Under the pieces are notes generated by a model. It made no database searches. It had not been told where the DNA came from and saw only the letters and a list, made by a program, of their open reading frames with translations. DNA of 5,430 nucleotides from contig JAADFS010000122.1 of NCBI GenBank assembly GCA_013152795.1, forward strand, positions 1 through 5,430, written 5' to 3'. Numbering within the stretch: the stretch's first letter is position 1; each line of letters begins with the position of its first letter. Both the position numbers and the translations under genes were made by a program. This document shows positions 1-5,430 of this stretch, in pieces. The DNA comes from Deferribacteres bacterium. GTDB lineage: Bacteria; Nitrospirota; Thermodesulfovibrionia; UBA6902.

Positions 1-125
1 GCGTGGGCGTAAGGCTCCTCGGCAAGGGCGTGCGCTTTGTCGAGAAGGCGATACTTGAAGTCTGGTCAGCGGCAAGGAAGAGTGTCATCGGTACAGGAGC
101 ACTTTCCCGTCTTCATTGGGCCTGA
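1..125 (+). CDS. C-terminal tail of an unidentified protein (partial, cut by the left edge)
   Basis: An open frame with codons starting at position 3 runs 40 codons to a TGA at 123-125. The peptide begins VGVRLLGKGVRFVEK and ends in ALSRLHWA. It is basic and looks like an amphipathic helix followed by a short tail. First codon positions are rich in G and third positions rich in G/C, as expected for real coding. The competing minus-strand frame gives a Ser/Thr/Pro/Arg-rich peptide typical of an antisense shadow. The last 13 bases overlap the 3' end of the convergent membrane-protein gene. I do not recognise the family; 40 residues are too few to assign a function. A stop-free run of this length has a chance of roughly one in seven, so the call rests on composition and the neat gene-end arrangement. 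Confidence 0.5.
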   Translation, partial: VGVRLLGKGVRFVEKAILEVWSAARKSVIGTGALSRLHWA

Positions 126-1816
126 GTTCCGGTATCTCCTGCGCCGGCGAGGATGTTTTTTGCCATTGTGAAGGATAAAGCGGTCTTTTCCCTTAAGTCA
201 TAGATCAGATAGTTATTGTTCCGAATCATTACGGGGAAGTTTTTATCAAGAAAATTTTTTAATTCAGGTTGTCTGTCCAACTCTCGGAAGTCTGTGATAA
301 TGAAATATGAAGGGAAGCCCCACCGTTTATAGAAGGTATTGAAAAGCTCATCTATGGGCGGCACGTTGATCCCCTGCATCTTGTATATCTGAAAAGTCAG
401 GCTGGTTTGCCACGGATAGGCGGTCAGTTCTCCGTAATATGCGAGTAACTCTCCGTAGTTGGAACTTAAAGTAATGACTTTCGTCGTATGGCCGACAATT
501 TCTCCAATTTCACGTGCCGTCTCCACTTCTTCCGTGAAATCAGGTTTGACGAACTTGATGAATTGCGGATTAATCCCAAAGATAGAGCCCATGATTTCCA
601 TCTTGTTTCTGAGATCCGGGGTAGCTTCTCTCCATTGCAGACGGGAGATGGTAAATATACCTGCACCCGATAGCACCAATAAGAGAATCGCTAAAGCTGA
701 AATGCGCCATCGTTGAGCACGCACGTAATCAGTTATATGCCTTATGGCATCTGCGCCTATGGGTCCCAGGGAAAGGGCAACGACCGGAATCAGTTGTAGG
801 TGATAGTAATCATGGACAGTTATACGATTGTTGAATGACAGGCCAAAGACAAAGTATCCGATCCATAATCCTGTTATCATAGCCCGTGGAATTCCCTGTC
901 GGAATCTCAGAATCCCGGCGAGAGCCGCGGTAAGGGCAATGTAGCCGACAACACTCCCGACCATGGCAAGCCAGTCCTTCCAGAAGGACGGACTCAGCAG
1001 GAGTTGGGGGATAAAGCTTATTTGAGACTGTTCGAGAAGCTCATCCCGGAAAAATCCCGTGAGAAAGAAATACGCAGTGACCGGCAAAAGACTCAAAACC
1101 GTAAATACCAGGAGCCGCCTGCTGATCACCGTCTTCCAGACACCGTGCCGGTTAACCGAAAGCGCAACGAATGCTCCGAACAGCAGGAACATGCACATAG
1201 GCTTGATAAAGATCGCCAGGGCCGATACGCCCGCCGTTGCCGCCAATCTGAAAACAGACGGCCGTTCATAATAACGCAGTATTGTGAAGAGACCCACCAG
1301 CAGCATCATAATCATCAAGGGCTCCGCAAGGATGCTTCTGCTGCCTAATATACTGATGGGAAGAAAGAGATAGAAGGCGGTGGAAAACAGCGCCGCCGCA
1401 CCGGAAAAGGTTATCCTTTCGGCTGTCAGGTACAGAAAGACAGCGCCGATCAGCCAGAATATCGAAGACATGAGCCTTGGGATCCAAAGATATTCCCCGC
1501 CGGCCATACGATAGGCAAAAGATGCCATGTATTCTATAAGCCGGGGCTCCATCACACGTGATCTTCTGTGCATATAAAAACTCGCAACGTCTTTCTTCCA
1601 TTCGGGGATTGATTCCATCCCCTCATAATACAGGCTGCGTGCAATATTAATGGAACCGAATTGGCGGGTGATTTGAAAGTCTAAAGGCGGTTTGCCAATG
1701 TGGTAAAGTCTGACGCCGAAGGCTGCAGCAAACAAAGTGATGATAATAACCCATCGCGTCAGCGGCCTGCCGGGAAGGAGTCGCGTCTTCTCAGATGGAA
1801 CAAATGCGGAATGCAT
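113..1816 (-). CDS. GT39/PMT-like GT-C glycosyltransferase, multipass inner-membrane protein
   Basis: This 567-residue protein has about ten or eleven hydrophobic segments (roughly 21-39, 112-133, 137-156, 163-181, 190-218, 233-254, 283-303, 313-326, 338-352, 372-391) and a soluble C-terminal part from about 395. The first large loop carries PPLDFQITRQ (residues 43-52), with Asp46 where GT39/PMT-type enzymes keep their catalytic acid, followed by an IAR motif at 58-60. Also visible are MEPRLIEY (89-96), SRSILAEP (159-166) and HDYYHLQLIP (335-344), a pattern I associate with bacterial ArnT/PMT_2-like proteins. Known members use polyprenyl-phosphate sugars to glycosylate a periplasmic lipid, glycan or protein; donor and acceptor cannot be read here. 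The ATG at 1816-1814 has no clear Shine-Dalgarno sequence, but an in-frame TAG lies four codons upstream, so little extension is possible. The gene lies 58 bases downstream of the other membrane-protein gene. Fold call is firm; exact reaction is inferred. Confidence 0.87.
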   Translation of the reverse strand: MHSAFVPSEKTRLLPGRPLTRWVIIITLFAAAFGVRLYHIGKPPLDFQITRQFGSINIARSLYYEGMESIPEWKKDVASFYMHRRSRVMEPRLIEYMASFAYRMAGGEYLWIPRLMSSIFWLIGAVFLYLTAERITFSGAAALFSTAFYLFLPISILGSRSILAEPLMIMMLLVGLFTILRYYERPSVFRLAATAGVSALAIFIKPMCMFLLFGAFVALSVNRHGVWKTVISRRLLVFTVLSLLPVTAYFFLTGFFRDELLEQSQISFIPQLLLSPSFWKDWLAMVGSVVGYIALTAALAGILRFRQGIPRAMITGLWIGYFVFGLSFNNRITVHDYYHLQLIPVVALSLGPIGADAIRHITDYVRAQRWRISALAILLLVLSGAGIFTISRLQWREATPDLRNKMEIMGSIFGINPQFIKFVKPDFTEEVETAREIGEIVGHTTKVITLSSNYGELLAYYGELTAYPWQTSLTFQIYKMQGINVPPIDELFNTFYKRWGFPSYFIITDFRELDRQPELKNFLDKNFPVMIRNNNYLIYDLREKTALSFTMAKNILAGAGDTGTQAQ

Positions 1817-1843
1817 TTTATAACACTATCATTTATAAAAAGT

Positions 1844-1873
1844 TTTATCAAATCTTGACGATAACCATGACAA
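1844..1873 (-). promoter_or_regulatory. Weak candidate sigma-70-type promoter before the GT39-like gene
   Basis: Read on the minus strand, TTGTCA (1873-1868) matches five of six bases of the -35 consensus. After 18 bases, GATAAA (1849-1844) matches four of six bases of the -10 consensus. Both sit in the AT-rich 58-base gap, and transcription from here would leave a leader of roughly 20 bases before the ATG at 1816. Such matches arise easily in AT-rich DNA, and read-through from the upstream gene is an equally good explanation. Confidence 0.18.
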
Positions 1874-1874
1874 A

Positions 1875-3815
1875 TCAGTCTTTTCGACTCAAAAGATCTA
1901 TTACAAAGATATCGCCGTCGTCATATATTCTCTTTCTTGTGTCCCCAAGCTCTTTCAAGTTGTCCTGAAAGTCAATCGTATGTTCCGACCTGGATATGAA
2001 AAAGGGATGCATTTTCTGTTTTCTTCTTAGTTGTTTTGCCAGATATGCCCTTGGATAGCCCGCCTCGCTTGCGTAGGAATATGCTATGTATCTGATGGAT
2101 TTTGAAATGAGATAATCGGCCAGTGCCTCGCTTCCTTTCATAAACGGCATACCGGGCGGAAGGCTTGCCCCACCCGGCAGGTCTGCTATCAGTATGTTAT
2201 TACGTCTGAAATCCAGAAGAAACGGTTTGTTCAGTCTCGTTAATACCGTTTCCCCTTCCGGAATCGACTGCTGCATCTTCGCATACTGCAATGCATCTTC
2301 ATCATGGTATAGGGATGCATTGCTCAGGCCGGCTTTTATATTCCTGAGATAATCCCAGTACTGGAGCCTCGTAACAAACCATTCATTGCCTAAAAGCATG
2401 CCGGTTACAAATATAACAATAAGAAGCCCCGTGGATTTTACAGGTTTTTCCTTATCACTCCAGCCCGTTGCAGCCAGCACATGTATCATTGATATAATCA
2501 CCGCTGTAAAAAGGAAAGGATATAAATAGCGTTCCCCGAATCTGCCCGCGGTCACCAGCAGGACAACCAGCGAACCCAGTGCAGCGCTTATTACAAGGGA
2601 GTTGAACGCCTCCCGTTGTCCGGTATGACGCCGGGACGATTTAATAACGGCGAACTCAAGCAGCGCAAGTGCGGTGATGTAGGGGTAGCTGATATATTTC
2701 AAGAGTATCTCGATCACCCCTGAAATGTTGAGGTTCGCCCACGGAGTGGAAAAATTTCCGTATGCCGTGCCGTGGTAACCTCTTCCGAGTACCGGATATA
2801 AGAAAGTTCCTGACGATTGATACATCAGTATCATCCACGGCAGGAGAAAAACGACGGCCAGAATTGCAGCGGTAATGAACTCGCAGACGGCCTTGGGCCT
2901 GTTTTTTGATTTGAAAATATAAAAAAGGTAGGTTGAAGCGAATAAAATACCGCATGCGGGAATAAGAGTCGATTTCAGGGAACAAATCGCCGCCGCGATC
3001 AAGGCTATAATAAAACCATTAACAACAAAATGCCTGTGCTCCAGTTCCTCCCAGTCAAGGGTCCTGAAAAAACTTATGAATAGGGCCAGCGGAATCACAA
3101 GGGCGGTTGTGTTTGTTCTTGGTGGAGGAATAAACAGGAAGAACAGGAGGATCAGTACCGCGACCGTCCACGGTATTTTCTTGTTTTTCAGATATCTCTT
3201 TTTCAGATATCCCCAGAGAAGACCTATGGATATTATAATTCCGAGCCCGGGATCAATAATATTCAGATTCTTTTCAGAAAGCATACTCAGGACTATAGTC
3301 TGCAGGAAATATTGCCCGCCCAGGGAAGTCTCCATCCTTCTCATGCTGAAGGGGTCCTCCCCAATGGACCCGGTCTGCAGCATCTTTTCCGCAAAGACAA
3401 AGTATGCCTGCTTATCGTCATGGGGATTGAAAGAGATGGTGAAAACCAAGCCGCTGTACTGGAGAACGGCAAGAAAACAGATGATGAAAATTATAAAGAC
3501 TGCAAGCCTTTGTTTTCGGTAATTATCAATATCAAGTGATAAGGCATCAACAACCGATGGCCTGCTTTTATAGAAATCAACCGCCTGGTACAGCACGCCC
3601 GCTGCCGTCAAAATAAGGATGGAAACCTTCGAGACAATTGAGGCAAGGTTTAATATACCCCCCATCAAAACGACGGCGGCGATACCCCAGGCGGCTCTCT
3701 GCCCCCAGTCGACCCGTGCTCCCGGGAAGAGGATATTATTTACGGCTGCGCCCCAGCCTGTAAAGGAAAACAGGATACAGATGCCCCATAAGAAAGATAA
3801 GAAATATGTTTCCAC
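1875..3815 (-). CDS. Large multipass membrane protein, probable GT-C-type glycosyltransferase
   Basis: This 646-residue protein has about 13 or 14 hydrophobic segments (approximately 5-28, 40-58, 64-79, 103-123, 187-203, 215-231, 236-250, 265-303, 312-332, 376-392, 407-424, 430-450, 462-478). A soluble C-terminal domain from about 480 follows. The first long loop holds FNPHDDKQAYFVFAEKML (129-146) and then DPFSMRR and LGGQYFLQ (154-172). Acidic residues in this loop (Asp133, Asp134) match the position of the catalytic acid in GT-C enzymes. The loop resembles uncharacterised bacterial membrane proteins I recall with an HDD-type motif; I cannot assign a named family. Expected role: sugar transfer from a polyprenyl-phosphate donor at the outer face of the inner membrane. 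The GTG at 3815-3813 is taken as the start because a TAA lies ten codons upstream and a weak ribosome site precedes it. Residues 203-212 contain a five-residue tandem duplication. It is followed by the second membrane-protein gene after 58 bases. Confidence 0.8.
   Translation of the reverse strand: METYFLSFLWGICILFSFTGWGAAVNNILFPGARVDWGQRAAWGIAAVVLMGGILNLASIVSKVSILILTAAGVLYQAVDFYKSRPSVVDALSLDIDNYRKQRLAVFIIFIICFLAVLQYSGLVFTISFNPHDDKQAYFVFAEKMLQTGSIGEDPFSMRRMETSLGGQYFLQTIVLSMLSEKNLNIIDPGLGIIISIGLLWGYLKKRYLKNKKIPWTVAVLILLFFLFIPPPRTNTTALVIPLALFISFFRTLDWEELEHRHFVVNGFIIALIAAAICSLKSTLIPACGILFASTYLFYIFKSKNRPKAVCEFITAAILAVVFLLPWMILMYQSSGTFLYPVLGRGYHGTAYGNFSTPWANLNISGVIEILLKYISYPYITALALLEFAVIKSSRRHTGQREAFNSLVISAALGSLVVLLVTAGRFGERYLYPFLFTAVIISMIHVLAATGWSDKEKPVKSTGLLIVIFVTGMLLGNEWFVTRLQYWDYLRNIKAGLSNASLYHDEDALQYAKMQQSIPEGETVLTRLNKPFLLDFRRNNILIADLPGGASLPPGMPFMKGSEALADYLISKSIRYIAYSYASEAGYPRAYLAKQLRRKQKMHPFFISRSEHTIDFQDNLKELGDTRKRIYDDGDIFVIDLLSRKD
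3184..3211 (-). repeat. 15-base in-frame tandem duplication within the 646-residue membrane protein gene
   Basis: The 13-base string TTTTTCAGATATC occurs at 3184-3196 and again at 3199-3211 on the plus strand, a period of exactly 15 bases. On the coding strand it gives YLKKR followed by YLKNK (residues 203-212), a basic stretch that should lie in a cytoplasmic loop between hydrophobic segments. The reading frame is preserved. Confidence 0.75.
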
Positions 3816-3825
3816 TATAAACAGA

Positions 3826-3830
3826 CCACC
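3826..3830 (-). promoter_or_regulatory. Weak ribosome binding site supporting the GTG start
   Basis: On the minus strand GGTGG lies ten bases before the GTG at 3815. It is one mismatch from GGAGG, and the spacing is slightly long. No ATG lies in frame between the upstream TAA and this GTG, so the site favours GTG over a start inside the first hydrophobic segment. Confidence 0.3.
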
Positions 3831-3870
3831 GGTGATTTTACTTTAACTTACAGTGGCATAAGATACCAGT

Positions 3871-3967
3871 GTTCAGAGGGTGCAGTTGTCAGGGTGCCGG
3901 GTGCAGGAAAAACATAAAATTCCATTCTGCACCCTTAACTCCGAACTTTGTTCCCCGGAACTCTCCC
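3871..3967. repeat. Heptad-phased degenerate repeat in two opposed arms, able to form a stem-loop
   Basis: The left arm reads in consecutive seven-base units: GTTCAGA, GGGTGCA, GTTGTCA, GGGTGCC, GGGTGCA (3871-3905). The right arm, also in register, reads TGCACCC, TTAACTC, CGAACTT, TGTTCCC, CGGAACT (3928-3962). Its reverse complement has the same GGGTGCA/GAGTTNN flavour. GGGTGCAGGA (3899-3908) can pair with TTCTGCACCC (3925-3934), ten pairs including one G-T, around a 16-base AT-rich loop. A second GGGTGCAG at 3878-3885 could pair with the same partner. There is no T-run after the stem on either strand, so it is not a standard intrinsic terminator. It occupies most of the 206-base gap between the radical SAM gene and the 646-residue membrane protein gene. 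It resembles short intergenic repeat elements that recur in some bacterial genomes, but copy number cannot be judged from one window. Confidence 0.6.
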
Positions 3968-3983
3968 ATTGTTTTCATTACAG

Positions 3984-3994
3984 CGTCAAGATTT
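3984..3994 (+). repeat. 11-base repeat CGTCAAGATTT, inverted copy at 1850-1860
   Basis: The same 11 bases occur on the plus strand here and on the minus strand at 1860-1850. The two copies lie in the two gaps on either side of the 646-residue membrane protein gene and point in opposite directions. Flanking bases do not match beyond the core. The sequence identity is seen directly; any role as a regulatory site or as a mobile-cassette boundary is speculative. Confidence 0.3.
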
Positions 3995-4021
3995 TTATCA
4001 ACGACAAAAGACAGGAAGGTT

Positions 4022-5425
4022 CTATATGTTCAGGGAAAATACCTTTCCGACCCTTCTCAGGATGAATTTAAGATGCTCCCATGACTGGATCTCCGACAGC
4101 ATGCCCAGTATGATTCTCGGTCTTAAATAAAACTCGAGATACGCCCTCATCCTGAGCATCTTCAACTGGCGCAGTGTCATATTCTCGGGCACATAGACTA
4201 TATTATGAAAGGTGATATCCCTGAAATCAATATGGTCCAGTTTTCCTTCCTTCTTCAGTTTCCGGTACATCTCGCTTCCGGGGACGGGGAGAAAGATGGT
4301 AACCTGTGACCTGTGGATCGGCAGCTCTTTTGACAGCCTTATGCTCTTTAAAATATCCTCCCTGTCTTCTCCGGGGTAGCCGATGATAAAAAAGCCGGTC
4401 ATCCTGATCTTGGTGCAGCGATGGATCAGGTTCACCTTTTCCCTTACCTCTTGCAGGGTCTGCGCCTTTTTCATGGTCTTCAGCGTCTTTTCAGAACCTG
4501 ATTCTATACCAAGCCCGAGCGAGTAGGTGCCGGCCTTTTCCAGGAGTTTCAGGAGTTCTTCATCAAGGGTCTTTAACCTGACGCCGTTGGGAAAGGATAA
4601 ACTCACCTTCAGGCCCCTTTCAATGATTCCCTTGCAGACTGCTATGGCCAGGTCCCTTTTGGATGTGAAGGTGTCGTCTATAATCTGGAACTCCCTCACT
4701 CCGTAATTGTTATACAAAAACTCCATTTCCTCCAGCACGGACTTCGCGCTCCTGCCCCTGACCTTCTTTCCCATAGTGAGATTGTTTGCGCAGAAGGTGC
4801 ACGAATACGGGCAGCCGCGCGTAGTGGATATGGTCGATAAGGGAAAGTTTTTCGCCACAGCGCCTATCGGCGCATTCGGGTAATCATTGGGATTGATAAG
4901 GTCCCAGCTCGGCATGCCGAGGGCGTCCAGGTCCTCAATGGGCTGCAGTGGATTGCAGCGGATCTTGCCGTTTTCCCTCCATATAAGATTGGGAATGTCC
5001 TCGAAACCGCAGCTTTCCTCACCCTTTAGTTTCTTCAGCAGCTTCGGCAGCCCTATCTCCGCCTCACCCCTGAATGCATAATCAGCCTCTTTTAAATCAT
5101 CCAGGGCGGCCTCCGGGTCGCCCGAGGGATGGGCGCCTCCGATTACAGTGATTATTTCGGGATTAAGTGATTTGACCAGCCTCAGACCCTCAAGGGCATA
5201 CGGTATACTGTATGTATACACCTGAAAGCCGGCAACATCATAGTCGAGTCTTCTCAACCTCTCATGAAGGCCTTTTTTCGACATGCCCTTTTTTACCCCG
5301 TCCCAGATGTCGACCTCAAATCCGTTTTTCCTGAGAGACGTGGCTATATAACCCAACCCGAGATTGGTGGTGATATTGAGCATGCCTTTCTCGTTAGTGA
5401 GGGGATTTATAAGAAGGACTTTCAT
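4022..5425 (-). CDS. Cobalamin (B12)-binding domain radical SAM protein
   Basis: This 467-residue cytoplasmic enzyme starts MKVLLINPL, the usual opening of B12-binding radical SAM proteins, so the ATG at 5425-5423 is secure although its ribosome site is outside the window. Domain order: a Rossmann-type B12-binding domain (about 1-135, with IGGAHPS at 95-101); a linker with GMPSWDLI (170-177); a radical SAM barrel (about 195-370); and a helical C-terminal extension (about 385-467). The 4Fe-4S cluster motif CxxxCxxC is intact at Cys205, Cys209 and Cys212. Other core motifs are GIESG (306-310, SAM-binding region) and GYPGED (349-354). The lower-ligand motif DxHxxG is absent; the equivalent region reads DYDVAGF (61-67). 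Length is typical of the family. Characterised relatives methylate unactivated carbons or build rings in hopanoids, bacteriochlorophyll and natural products; this substrate is unknown. A 206-base gap separates it from the next gene, so shared transcription is possible but not shown. Confidence 0.93.
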   Translation of the reverse strand: MKVLLINPLTNEKGMLNITTNLGLGYIATSLRKNGFEVDIWDGVKKGMSKKGLHERLRRLDYDVAGFQVYTYSIPYALEGLRLVKSLNPEIITVIGGAHPSGDPEAALDDLKEADYAFRGEAEIGLPKLLKKLKGEESCGFEDIPNLIWRENGKIRCNPLQPIEDLDALGMPSWDLINPNDYPNAPIGAVAKNFPLSTISTTRGCPYSCTFCANNLTMGKKVRGRSAKSVLEEMEFLYNNYGVREFQIIDDTFTSKRDLAIAVCKGIIERGLKVSLSFPNGVRLKTLDEELLKLLEKAGTYSLGLGIESGSEKTLKTMKKAQTLQEVREKVNLIHRCTKIRMTGFFIIGYPGEDREDILKSIRLSKELPIHRSQVTIFLPVPGSEMYRKLKKEGKLDHIDFRDITFHNIVYVPENMTLRQLKMLRMRAYLEFYLRPRIILGMLSEIQSWEHLKFILRRVGKVFSLNI

Positions 5426-5430
5426 TTTTT

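Noticed and set aside
1..88. Minus-strand frame starting with ATG at 88 (MTLFLAADQT...)
   Set aside because: It is open to the window edge but the peptide is Ser/Thr/Pro/Arg-rich, no ribosome site precedes it, and the plus-strand frame over the same bases has better coding composition. It cannot be excluded without the sequence to the left.
66..116. Minus-strand ORF overlapping the GT39-like stop codon as ATGA
   Set aside because: It stops after 16 codons and has no ribosome site or recognisable peptide; the overlap is probably chance.
1004..1348. 114-codon open frame on the plus strand
   Set aside because: Antisense to the GT39-like gene; the predicted peptide is highly charged and low in hydrophobic residues, as expected of a shadow of a membrane-protein gene.
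3076..3522. 148-codon open frame on the plus strand
   Set aside because: It lies wholly inside the 646-residue membrane protein gene, antisense to it. Its product is Arg/Ser/Ile-rich with no recognisable motif, while the minus-strand frame has clear membrane segments and an HDD loop.
3827..3834. Palindrome CACCGGTG upstream of the GTG start as a possible operator
   Set aside because: Only eight bases long with no extended symmetry; this length is expected by chance several times in a window of this size.
3899..3934. Intrinsic terminator after the radical SAM gene
   Set aside because: The stem is good, but no T-run follows it on either strand, and the arms continue as heptad repeats, which the repeat explanation covers better.
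3871..3967. CRISPR-like array
   Set aside because: Repeat units are seven bases with no unique spacers and opposite orientation in the two halves; no cas genes are nearby.
5203..5218. Two GTATAC palindromes close together
   Set aside because: They fall in the coding sequence of the radical SAM gene, in codons for a VYTYSIPY stretch, so codon content explains them.

Overview
The window looks like bacterial chromosome from a cell-envelope or lipid/glycan locus. It holds three complete genes on the minus strand, transcribed right to left: a cobalamin-binding radical SAM enzyme (4022-5425), then two large multipass membrane proteins with a GT-C glycosyltransferase-like layout (1875-3815 and 113-1816). 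At the left edge, an open frame on the plus strand runs to position 125 and is probably the last 40 codons of a convergent gene. Composition is mid-GC by eye. The enzyme types and the style of the intergenic repeat fit an anaerobic Gram-negative lineage such as Desulfobacterota or Nitrospirota, but that placement is inference from family resemblance only.

Layout, in transcription order on the minus strand. The radical SAM gene begins six bases from the right edge, so its upstream signals lie outside the window. After its TAG stop comes a 206-base gap with a degenerate seven-base-phased repeat in two opposed arms that can fold into a stem-loop. The 646-residue membrane protein follows, with a GTG start. 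After 58 AT-rich bases comes the 567-residue membrane protein, whose 3' end overlaps the plus-strand tail by 13 bases.

How the genes may work together. Both membrane proteins have many hydrophobic helices, acidic residues in the first large periplasmic loop and a soluble C-terminal domain. This is the arrangement of GT-C enzymes, which move a sugar from a polyprenyl-phosphate donor to a lipid, glycan or protein acceptor outside the inner membrane. Radical SAM enzymes with an N-terminal B12-binding domain often methylate or rearrange unactivated carbons in lipids and natural products. A plausible but unproven reading is a small pathway in which a lipid or glycan is modified by the radical SAM enzyme and glycosylated by the two membrane proteins. 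Nothing here identifies the substrate, and no CRISPR array, transposase, tRNA, rRNA or clear defence system is present. I do not see a convincing previously undescribed system. The most unusual non-coding item is the heptad-phased inverted repeat at 3871-3967.
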